A DNA stretch of 64,000 nucleotides from Smallanthus sonchifolius (lineage: Eukaryota > Streptophyta > Magnoliopsida > Asterales > Asteraceae): contig CM042040.1 of assembly GCA_023525975.1 (NCBI GenBank), positions 50,189,486-50,253,485 of the forward strand. The letters are read 5' to 3'. Each line of letters starts with the position of its first letter. Position 1 is the first letter of the stretch. The notes below the pieces were generated by a model. That model made no database searches, was not told the DNA's origin, and saw only the letters and a program-made list of their open reading frames with translations. This document shows positions 44,464-55,400 of this stretch, in pieces. Made by a program: the position numbers and the translations under genes.

Positions 44464-47362
44464 TAGAGGTGCACAAAAGAACCGGAACCGGAACCGATCC
44501 GATGGATTATCCGAAACCGGATCCGGTGAGAACCGGTCCGGATATTATGAGAACCGCCGGTTCCGGGACCGGTTCTGGGTTTTTTGACGGACCGGTTAAA
44601 AATCGGTTAAAAATCGGATAAAAATCGGATTTTTTGGAACCAGTTTTTTTCGGACATTTTGGAACCGGTTCGGAACCGGTTCTAGCCGTTGGGGTTAAAA
44701 AAAAACGGCTATATAGCCGTTTTATGGCCGTTTTTTTGTTTTTTTTTTTTGTTTTTAAGGATTGAAATTTAGTATAAATAGGTATTGGGTGTTTGTGTTA
44801 GTTCACCACAACATTCTAGCTCTCAAAACTCAAAAACGCTCTCAAAACGCAAAAAAACGCTCACGTTAAGCAAAAAAAAAACGCTCTCATGGCTTCCGCT
44901 TCCGCAAGCACTCAAAATTCGGTTGGTGGTTCTACTAGCGATGTTACGGTTGTGTCAATACTTCCTTGCTCCCGAAACCAAGAAATATGGGCTTATTTCG
45001 ATTTATGCGAAATGTCGAACGGCTCGCAAAAGGCTCGTTGCAAACGTTGTGGTAAACTTTTGGCTGCGGCGGGAAATAGCAGTTTAAGGAAACATATTGC
45101 TAGTCACGCAAGACACACTCAAGAAGGTGAAAATCAAACTCAAATTGGTAGGGATGGAGGAGTTTGGCAATACAATGTCGAAAGTGTTCGTGAGAGAATG
45201 GCACATTTCGTCATTCAAGAAGGCTTGCCTTTTGATCATTTTGATAATCCGCGCTTGACGAGGATGATACAAGAGACGCTTCAACCGAATTACACAAATG
45301 TAAGTTGTTCTACTTTGAGAAGAGATTGTTTAAAAATGTGGAAAAGAGCCAAAAAAGAATTAATTTTAGGTTTTGAAAAATTAAATACCGGCATTAACTT
45401 AACAACGGACGTTTGGTCCGCTCCACATGGTTTACCCGAATCGTACCTTTGCGTTACCGCACATTGGGTTCAACCGGAGTCGTGGCAAATGATGAAGCGT
45501 ACGATTGCGTTTGATTATTTTGGATATCCACATACCGGTGAAAACTTATTTTATATTTTAGCCTCGGTAATTCAAACTTATAAAATTCAACCGAAAATAT
45601 TTTCAATATCTTTTGATAACGCTTCAAATAACACAAACGCGGTCGAAAAATTAAAAATAAAATATGAACCGCCTTGTAACGGTGTTTTTTTTCATAGTCG
45701 ATGTGTTGCACACATCATTAACTTGGTTGTGCAAGACGGTCTAAACGTCCAAGAAATAAGAGACGTAAAAGAAAATTTTAAAGTGATGTTACGTGAAGTT
45801 TTTAGCACAAGCAAAAAAAGATATATAAACTATAGAAACTTGTGCCAACAAACGGATTCCATCTTTTTAGGTCCGAATTGGGACGTACCTACTAGATGGA
45901 ACTCGACTTGGAAAATGTTTGAATCGGCCTTAAGGCAAAGAATTACTTTAAAACATTTCCATGATGAACTTGTGCAAAAGAAACGTTGTTTACAAAAATT
46001 TGATAATATAAGTTGGGATATGATCGAGAAACTAACTAATTTGCTTGAGGTTTTTAAAAATGCAACTACATGTTTATCGGGAGTTTATTATCCCACGTCT
46101 TCGCTAATACTTCAACAATTATACTTAATATGTAATAAATTAAAAGAGTTTGAATATCACGGCACTATTTTTGAAAAAATGGTAAAACCTATGAAAGCTA
46201 AATTTAAAAAATATTTTTCAGAAATGCCGGCCGTTGTTACATGTTCGGCCGCCTTAAACCCAACGATTAATGTAACCGGTGTTGAAACATTAATTGGATC
46301 AATATCGGATGATTTAAATATGTTCGAGGAAGACCCAAATTTTGAATCAAATGCAATAAGGGATTTCAATTCGGCTTTTAATAATATGTTTGATTATTAT
46401 TTACGCAAATATGGTGGAAGTGGTGATCCATCAAACATACGTGAATCAATGGGTTCGGGTTCAACTTCTAGTAGTTCAAGGAACCCGATGCTAAATTTAT
46501 TTAACACTTTAAGAAACGAAAATACTAAACGAGCTCGTGGAACCACACCAAGTAGCGAGCTTGGGAGATATCAAGCAACCGACTTTATTTCTACTCTAAG
46601 ATCCGAAGAGTTTGAAAACTTTGATATCTTGAGTTGGTGGCAAGGAAGGGAATCCCAATATCCCGTTCTAGCCGCAATGGCCCGTGACCTACTAACCGTC
46701 CAAGCTTCCACGGTAGCTTCGGAATCCGCTTTTTCTCTTAGTGGCAGGGTTTTATCTATTCGAAGAACGAGGCTTACACCGGAATCTATGGAGATGTGTA
46801 TTTGCTTGAAGGACCATTTGGATGCCGCCGAACGTGTACAACATGTTGCAAAACTAGAAGGCGAGCTTGACGTTGAACAAGAAATACATGAATTCGAAGT
46901 AGAACATGGGGCGGCGACTCCACTTTCGGACGAAGAACAAGCTTACGATGAAGCCCAACGTATCTCAAGCGAAGAAGAATGAAAACCGATGTTACAAAGA
47001 CTACGACGAAGAATATTGAAAACATAATAAATAATTAATGCTTTGTGATTCAATTATGTTTTTTGTATTTTTTTTGTACGAACTATTGTTAAATAACTTT
47101 AAAAAATCTACAAAATAAATAAAACATGTATTTTATAGTGTATCTTTGTTAATTTTTAATTTTTTTTTTTCGGAACCGGTGGAACCGGTTTTTTTTAACC
47201 GGTCCGGTTCTAAATATCCGAACCGGTCCCAATAGGTTCCAAGTCTCCACACCCGGAACCGGATCCGAACCGGAACCGGTTCTAATGGATCCGGTTATTG
47301 ACCAACTTTGACGGAACCGGTCCGGATCCGGTTCCAAAAAAAAACCGATTTGTGCACCTCTA
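44464..47362 (+). mobile_element. hAT DNA transposon, near complete
   Basis: 2899 bp with terminal inverted repeats (TAGAGGTGCACAAA left; its complement TTTGTGCACCTCTA right) and a perfect 8-bp target duplication TCTCCAAT at 44456-44463 and 47363-47370. Both subterminal regions (44480-44700 and 47165-47340) are packed with GGAACCGG/CCGGTTCC motifs, as expected for transposase binding. The transposase ORF inside is uninterrupted. Copy B of the host repeat (about 48266) shows the same site empty. Confidence 0.95.
44889..46982 (+). CDS. hAT transposase with BED zinc finger, apparently intact
   Basis: 697 aa. Cuts and pastes hAT elements. BED-type zinc finger at about residues 33-76 (WAYFD, CKRCGK, LRKHIASH). 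RNase H-like catalytic core: Asp174 in TTDVWSAP, Asp243 in SFDNASNN, and Glu near 612 in the SESAFS motif at the C-terminal hAT dimerisation domain (about residues 555-640, including WWQGRESQYPVLAAMARDLL). The DUF4413-like middle lies at about 395-490. Acidic C-terminus. Normal length for plant RICESLEEPER-like hAT transposases. ATG 44889 is the first in frame after a TATA-like TATAAATAGG at about 44773. No stop or frameshift, so it may be active or recently so. Confidence 0.95.
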   Translation: MASASASTQNSVGGSTSDVTVVSILPCSRNQEIWAYFDLCEMSNGSQKARCKRCGKLLAAAGNSSLRKHIASHARHTQEGENQTQIGRDGGVWQYNVESVRERMAHFVIQEGLPFDHFDNPRLTRMIQETLQPNYTNVSCSTLRRDCLKMWKRAKKELILGFEKLNTGINLTTDVWSAPHGLPESYLCVTAHWVQPESWQMMKRTIAFDYFGYPHTGENLFYILASVIQTYKIQPKIFSISFDNASNNTNAVEKLKIKYEPPCNGVFFHSRCVAHIINLVVQDGLNVQEIRDVKENFKVMLREVFSTSKKRYINYRNLCQQTDSIFLGPNWDVPTRWNSTWKMFESALRQRITLKHFHDELVQKKRCLQKFDNISWDMIEKLTNLLEVFKNATTCLSGVYYPTSSLILQQLYLICNKLKEFEYHGTIFEKMVKPMKAKFKKYFSEMPAVVTCSAALNPTINVTGVETLIGSISDDLNMFEEDPNFESNAIRDFNSAFNNMFDYYLRKYGGSGDPSNIRESMGSGSTSSSSRNPMLNLFNTLRNENTKRARGTTPSSELGRYQATDFISTLRSEEFENFDILSWWQGRESQYPVLAAMARDLLTVQASTVASESAFSLSGRVLSIRRTRLTPESMEMCICLKDHLDAAERVQHVAKLEGELDVEQEIHEFEVEHGAATPLSDEEQAYDEAQRISSEEE

Positions 47363-48206
47363 TCTCCAATAGCCAATTTTATCACACTTGGTTATCTTAT
47401 ATCATTATACAATATCACATTAATGTTTTCAAAATCCATACACCCCTTTAAAATTGATTTTTTACGGTTTTTAATTTTATGATTATTCAGGGTTAAGTAG
47501 TCTGATTTCTAGAAATACAGAAATCCAGAATCATGTAATGTATTGCAAAAAACCATATTACCAAAATAAATATACAATTCCCTAACGATTCCTAACTGCA
47601 CATTATTACCTCATTCTAATTTCAAAATAATAACTTTATTAGGATATGATTTATATAACACAAAATAATTACCAGTGACATTTCTTATCACTAAACATAA
47701 AAATCAGAAAAAGAAAATCAAGAAACACACACCTTCTGCGAGGGACGATAGATGGATCTTTTGCAATGATGAACAATCGTGATCCATCGATAGTGAATTA
47801 GGGTTTCCGAAGGGTTTGTAAGTGGAAGCGGGGAAGAAGAACGATAGTGAATTTGGATCGCAGACAAAAGGGTCTGAAAATGGAAGAGGGGAAGAAGAAC
47901 GGTAGTGAATTAGGGTTTCCAAAGGGCGTCTAAGTGAAATGAGTTATAACTTATAACCCGAATAGGCGTGTGAGTTAGTGAAATAGGAGGGAAGAATTGG
48001 CTGAAAGTAACCTGAGGCTGCCACGTGTCTAAAAAGTTATTCTTTGGTTAGTATAGATAGATTCAAGTACCATTAAACAAACATCACATGCCTTGAAACA
48101 AATTACCAAATTATTATGACTTGAAGTTGCGATAATTAGTTTTTGACATTTGAATAAACATATTCTACTTCTGGTTATCAAAATATTTGGGGAACAAATA
48201 TTTCAG

Positions 48207-48907
48207 AGTATTGAATAGCCAGTTTCATACAAGTAGCTAGAAAATTGATTATTACAGGGTGACACCATATCCAATAGCCAATTTTATCACACTTGGTTAT
48301 CTTATATCATTATACAATCACATTAATGTTTTCAAAATCCGTACACCCCCTTAAAATTGATGTTTTACGAATTTTAATTTTATGATTATTCAGGGTTAAG
48401 TAGTTTGATTTCCAGAAATCCAGAATCATGTAATGTATTGCAAAAAACCATATTACCAAAACAAATATACAATTCCCTAACCATTCCTAACTGCACATTA
48501 TTACCTCATTCTAATTTCAAAATAATAACTTTATTAGGATATGATTTATATAACACAAAATAATTACCACTGACATTTCTCATCACTAAACATAAAAATC
48601 AGAAAAATAAAATCAAGAAACACACACCTTTTGCGAGGGACGATAGATGGATCTTTTGCACTGATGAACAATCGTGATCCATCGATAGTGAATTAGGGTT
48701 TCCGAAGGGTGTGTAAGTGGAAGAGGGGAAGAAGAACGATAGTGAATTAGGGTTTCTAAAAGGCGTCTAAGTGAAATGAGTTATAACTTATAACCCGAAT
48801 AGGGTCCGCGTTTGAGTTAGTGAAATAGGCGAAAAGAATTGGCTGAAAGTTAACCTGAGGCTACCACGTGTCTAAAAAGTTATTCTTTTATTAGGATAGA
48901 TAGATAG
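48207..48907. repeat. unclassified repeat, copy B (empty site)
   Basis: Second copy of repeat A, about 700 bp, with the site CACCATATCCAATAGCC uninterrupted. Differs from A by scattered substitutions and lacks an about 60-bp stretch that A has near 47850-47910. The spacer 48062-48206 has no feature. Confidence 0.85.
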
Positions 48908-48978
48908 ATGTATAATTTGAGTCTATTAATATACCTTTAAAGTTATAAATCAAATTCAAAATTTTGAATAGGATATAC

Positions 48979-49216
48979 TTTTTTTTTTGAACGGCGAACA
49001 TTGGTTGTTGTGACGTGCACCCCCCGTCATATGGGAGAGCCTCGTCCAACTCCGGTCAATATGTTGTCTTAACCGAACCCACTCGACGTTAAAGTTGGAG
49101 AGCATCCAAGGAAAATCCCACCCAATACGGCCCCTTCCGGGCTTGAGGAAGAGCCGAGACTCGAAACCTAGATCGGCGTGGGTAAAACCCAGGTGCATCA
49201 GCCTAAGCTATGCCTC
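48979..49216 (-). mobile_element. tRNA-derived SINE
   Basis: On the minus strand: A box TAGCTTAGGCTG near the 5' end (about 49212-49199), B box GGTTTCGAGTCTC (49168-49156), a non-tRNA body and a poly(A) tail (T run 48979-48988 on +). About 240 bp, as usual for plant SINEs. I see no clear target duplication. It lies about 450 bp upstream of the RAD23 start codon. Confidence 0.75.
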
Positions 49217-49658
49217 ATTTACATATCGCAGAAACTAATGTGAAGAGCAAAAGTTAAACCTGTATCATTAGGTACATCAGGTATCTCACTTAACACTCCA
49301 CGAGTAGCTTATTGCCGAATATGATGTACTTAATTGAAAACCGAACAAACAATCCTATACGTCAAACACGTAATCATTGTAGCTCAGCGCGTGTGTACAC
49401 ACTCCATTGGCACGTGTTTGCAACAACTCTACCTTCCCCTTACCTTGAGAAAGGGGGTATCCCACCGTATACACCTCCACACCTTTCTCACACACACACA
49501 CAGACGCATAGAAGACGAAATCGGTGCCAGTACGCTTATAATATACATCTCGCATTCTAAAGCTTCCAAATGCTTGTTCTTCTCTATAATCTCTCTTTGG
49601 TTTTGTTCACGTAAATCGATTGCTTATTTGAGTTGTGAATGCAGACGTCAATTGAAAG

Positions 49659-52407
49659 ATGAAGGTTTTTGTGAAAACATTGAAGGGGACTCACTTCGAA
49701 ATCGAGGTGAAACCTGAAGACACGGTTAGTCTCTTTTCAATTCCGCTTATTTTAATCGAATCGTGGTGTTTTTATGTGTAATTGATTGGTAATTAGGGTT
49801 TTATGTCGATAATGTTCAAAATTGAAATTTGTTTTTTAGGTAATCCTTTTAGATTGCGCCTTCTCGTCTCATGTGAATTGATTAAGATAGGGAATCTGAA
49901 TTGATATGGCCTGAAACATGTATAACTGTGCAGTTACGTTTTGTTAACCTAACAGGGGTGTTATTTTAACTTTGATATTCAAATTGGGATGGAAAATTGG
50001 TTGTTGTTGAGCTGTGACCAAGCCTGGGGATGATTGTATAATTATTTCAAGCTTAGTAACTGTATTTGAATTCTGAATAACTGTCAAAATCCTATTGAAT
50101 TGGAATTTAAATATGTGGTTGGATGCTGATACCTTCTTACATAGTTGTTTCTGTTTTGTATAGGCTAAGTTAAGTTAGCTCGGGAAGTTTTGAATAGCCA
50201 AGTCATTGCACCGGTGTCATAGCAGTCCACTTGGTTTAGGATCAACAGTGTAATGCAGAAAATTATTTAAGTTGTAAATTGCTTTGTTTTATTGATGTTA
50301 AACGTGAAATCAGCGGCTGGTAGTGGCTAGCAAGTTTAGTGAGAAAACCTGACAAAACATTCACACATGCTTATGTTTAAATGAATACGATCCATTTTAG
50401 CGGAATAGGTTAAATTTTGGATTGCTCAGTGTTAACCAATTGAAGTACGAAACACTCAACCAATTTTTAGTTGAGTTGATTTGGTCTGGAGGATCTTTTT
50501 TGCTTATGTACCTCATTGTTCTTGTGCATCCTTAGTTACTCTATAGCAGGATATTAGTTGAAGTGTCAAATCTTTTACACAAATCAAATTGGAAGATGAA
50601 ATGTGGTTGTTAGCCATTGGCCATGAAATGAAGTATTTGATGTAGTCATGACCAGACATGTTCCTTGCTTGTGTTTTTATTTTATTGGTCTTGTTTAGGA
50701 TAAGTTTATCTGATGCATGGAATTATATAGATTCTAGAACCCCTATATGTTGCAATATTTCATTCTTTGTTTAACCTGCAAGCGAGATAGATTGCAACAT
50801 CTTGGTTGAATACAATTTTTATTTGTGAAATGGATATGTTATCAAAAAAGTATCAAAACGGAAGGCTGTTGCTATGATTCAAGGAGATAGTTTATTTGAT
50901 CAAATCAAAAAAGAATTCACTTACCTGGTAGTTCAAAGCTGTTCTCAATGCATGGTAGTTCACTTCTGAAGGAATACATGTATATTACTTACGAATTTGT
51001 GTCGTCGGTGTTATTTAGGCTATATGTTTGAAGGAACAAAGTTTAAGTTGTATTGTTATGAATTTATTGGTATTGATTTTCAGATCAATTTTTGGCACAA
51101 GCAAGTGGTAGGTTTTTTGTTTGCTTGTGTTTGACTTGCTTGCGTTCTATTCTCTTTCTTATACATACCATATCAATACGAGGGTCTCTACGAATCATTG
51201 GTCTTTGAAGATAGAGTCTCATGTCCACAATCTAGATTCTTGTTGTTACCAACTACGAATGTAGTATTTGTCATATGCTAGCATGTCTTTTTTTGAACTT
51301 TGGCACAAATATGTTGACGTGCTGCTGATTGTTGTTCTGTCTATGATGATTATATACAGATGTTTTCATGGAAGTTTAAGCAACATGTCTCACAATTTTA
51401 TGTCATCACCATCTGAAGGATATTTGAATCAATGTACCTTCAGTTAAAACATTAAAAGTTCAGCAGAATGCCATTCAAAATACATTTTTAAAATATCTAA
51501 TTTCCGTGCAGACTTTCGTAGACAATCAATGTTCATTGTCTGCTGATATATGATATGCTGAACTTGTCTTGACTTCGAGAGATCAAGTAATGGCATCCTA
51601 CCATTTGCAGCTCGTTACATATCATTTCTAACCAATTTTTTAAAAACCTAACCCTTGGTTTAAAACTAAGCAGTTAATGCAGTAAAATATCGGATATCGG
51701 TTATCGCGGTGAGATATCGGTAACCATAAAGTTATATAAAAATTATATATTAATCATCAGATTCAATAGTCATAGACTAGAAACATAAAATTTATGTATA
51801 AATTTATAAATATAACATTACTTTTATGCTTTTTATGTATAAATTTATAAGTTTGAGGACCAAATAAAAACTAGTAAAAATGTAGAGGGGTTAAAAGTTA
51901 AAAATCCAAACTTAATAAACCCTAAATCCCTCTACCCCGTTCATTGCGCCGTTCCCCCTCTGCTCCACCATTCCCCCTCTGCCTCGGAGCCTCCAATCCC
52001 ACGCACACCAGCTCCAAAATCAGATCGATTGGGTTCGAAATCGTGGATTGCTGGGTTGATTTCCCACAATGGAGACACATGTGGTTCGATTATGCTTCGA
52101 AATAAGGTAAGAATTAGTTCTACTTGCTCGATTTGGTCCAAACCGAGAATATCGGTAATTCGACCGATATAATGAACTCAAGTTATTGGCGATATATCAG
52201 TAAATATCGCTGATAATATTGGCTCCGATATTCCAACCGATATTTGGACCGATATTTAGTCCATCCTCCAATATCCGAGATATCGATATCGGTGTTATCG
52301 ACTGCATAGGTTTAAAAATGCGCGAGGCGAGGCGTTTCGGTACCAAAATCCGAGGCGCCACGCCTCAAGCGCGAGGCGAGGGCTTCACGTACGCGAGGCG
52401 CTAATAC

Positions 52408-52468
<61 letters not shown>

Positions 52469-55400
52469 TATCCATGTACAACCTAAAAAAACTATAAATA
52501 CAACTTAAAGAAGCACAAAATCAGTTGTTACACCTAATGTACAACAAACCAAGCTTTTTGTACAACAACTACAACTTAAGAACAAAGAAAAGACAACAAA
52601 TAAACAAATTAAAATAAGTATAGGGTAAACTTTAATAAAAATTATAACTTTAAGGGTGAAAAATGTAATTTAGTAAAAATAAAATAACTTCATAAATAAG
52701 TAGGTTAACCCTAAAACTAAAAAGCAGCCGTCATCTTCTTTTTCTCCTGTCAGACTCCTCCATCGATCTTCTTCTTCTCCTAGCAGACTCCTCCATCGAT
52801 CCTCTTTTTCATCATCAAAATCTCCATAATCTCCTGGTAAGTGTCATCTCACCTCTCACTGCACTTTCATTTTAACATCATCTCATCTACTTCTTCGATT
52901 TTACACAAAAGCTCACCCTACTTGAAAAAAACCACAGAGAACTCCTCTCTCTCTCGAGAATCACCGGAAATTGACCATCATACATGAAGTGGCGCCTCAT
53001 CTCGCCTCGCGCTCCAAGCCTGAGGCGGCGCCTTGGGGCACTTCATGTTTCTCGGGCGCCTCACCCATTTGAGGCGTTTTGCCCAGCGCCTCAGGCGCCT
53101 CGCGCTTAAGGCAGCGCCTCATGGCGCTTTTTTAAACCAAGACCTAACCGATATAGAACTAGGATGACGGCTACTGGCTCAACCCGTGTAACTGCTGATT
53201 CAGGTGTCAAAGTTATGTCATAGATATATTCATATATTTATTAGCGTCTCTTGCTTATTATAACAAACTATATGGTTCTTTAGTAATTTTTTATTTACGT
53301 AATGAATATATTTATAGTCAAATAGTCAGTTATGATCATAAGATAGAAAATTTGAAATAAATTTCAAATTTGCAGTTTAATGCCAAATTTATGCAAACAT
53401 TTTCATAAGTTCCACGTCGTCTTTATTATAAACCGATAAATTTCTAATACAAAGTTTTGGTATCAAAGTTAAGCTTTCATACGCATATACAAGACGTTGT
53501 GTGAAGAATTTATCTATCCCCCAGTCCCCACACATTTCTATCTTCATTTATTGCTTTGTTGTTCGTATGAAAAAGAGTCCAACTTTTGCTTCTTCGTGCC
53601 CCATACACCCTTCAACAACTCTATAATGTAGCTTTTATTGACTCCCTCTTTCAAGGGAGGGAGGGAGCTAGAAATAGAGAGCCGTCACATTCAAGGTTGT
53701 ATTTGGTAAAAGGACATGATTTAAAAAAGAAAAACAAGTTAAGTTGTAAACTGGTGTGCCCTGGATGGTTTATTTGTTTTTATCTGTTTTTTCTTACCAC
53801 TTCACATATGTTTCTGTATTAAGTAGTTTTGACAAGGTAACTCTTGTTTCAGTTACACAATTAGAAAAAAAAAAAGAAAACAGAACACAAGTATTTTGCG
53901 TGGTTCGGTCGGTGTGACCTACGTTCACAGGCTGCAACTAGCGGTGTATTATTATTCAGGTGCTCAAGAAACTACAAGTACATCATTTTGTATTTAAAGA
54001 CTAGTTCTAGGGTTAAAAGATTTATTTAGGGCCGACTAAAAATTAAACAACTTGTTAATTTTGGTCCGGCAATAATAAAGTGGGCCGAACCAAGGCTAGG
54101 GCCGGCTGCCCTCCCTTGGCCGAGCCTCCATCGTCTTTCATCATCTTGAACCTCTTGCAGTTTTTCTCACCGCTAGCTGCAACGGCCTCCTTATCAGTTA
54201 ACTTGAAGGCCCGTTGAAGCTACGCGAGCTTCAACTCATTTGTCATCACTACCTCGTCTGCCAGTGACCCTTTCTTCCCTTTATCTGCTTGCTTCCACCG
54301 TAACACGTCTTTCACTTTGATGGCATCTGAAACATACTGGGAGCCTACACTCTCTGTTACAAGTAAGTAATCAACAAGAGAGATTTGTTGGTTCTCCTGA
54401 CCCATTGTGGAACTGGAGCTGCAACTGAAACACTTTTCAAAGCTGTGCTCCCACTGTTGCGTAACCCTCCTGAACTTCATTCTGAGTCTGTAAACCAGCT
54501 CTGGTAACCCTCTTCTGCACACGAGACTTACAGAACCAAACTTTCTCTTTCTTTAGAACTGGATCAACTCCTTTTGATGGTATTTCAACCTTATACTAAG
54601 AACTCCTTTCCCCCTGAGCAATTACAAGATTTCCCATGACTACCTTCCACTGTCCATCACCAAACACGACTTGATATCCCCGATCATCCTACTGCCCGAC
54701 GAAGATAAACATTCTCTTCAAACTTGGAATTACTCTGACACTTTAGAGTTCAGATGGTTCCGAAAGAAGTTTTCAAGTCTATATCCCCCATGCCCGTAAC
54801 ATCTGGGATTTCATCATTTGCTAGTCGTACCTTTCCAAAGTCCCTAATCTTGAGATTCTTTATCATCTCCATGCCGTGTTTGGTATGGAATGATGCTCCT
54901 GAATCCATCACCCACGAATCTGCAACACACTCTACGCAACAAACCAAAGCGTCATTTGAGTCTTTGCTTCAACATTCACCTTCTCCTCTTTCTCAACACC
55001 CGGGCACTAATTTCTGAAGTGCTCTACCTGTTTACAATCTAACAAGTAACTTCCTTCCGATGCTTGGACAAGCTTCTTCTTCTACTCCTTGTTGCTACCC
55101 CTTTCATTCATTCTTCCTTTGCCTTATGTACTCAACAGTGAACTCAAAGTATCCCAACATAGAATCAAGTCCCGAATACCTTCAAAAGTAAACTTAATAG
55201 TTCCAAATGAACTACTGATTGTCGTCACCGTCCTAGACCAACTACCTGGCAGAGAAGATAATAGAAGCAACGCTTGAAGTTCTTCATCAAATTTAATCCT
55301 GACTTATCCTAACCGATCTATGATCGAATTAAAATTGTTGATGCGAACAACTGAAGCACCCTCTCTCATTCCGGAGTCAACTCACTGTCAAATCAAGAAC

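Larger units (their letters stand above)
44396..48061. repeat. unclassified repeat, copy A, interrupted by hAT
   Basis: Once the hAT element and one 8-bp target copy are removed, this is about 0.76 kb that matches copy B (48207-48907) from AGTATTGGATAGC to CACGTGTCTAAAAAG. The right end, read on the minus strand, starts TCTATACTAACC with ACACGTG nearby, which resembles Helitron 5' ends. No terminal inverted repeat. Class uncertain. Confidence 0.7.
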
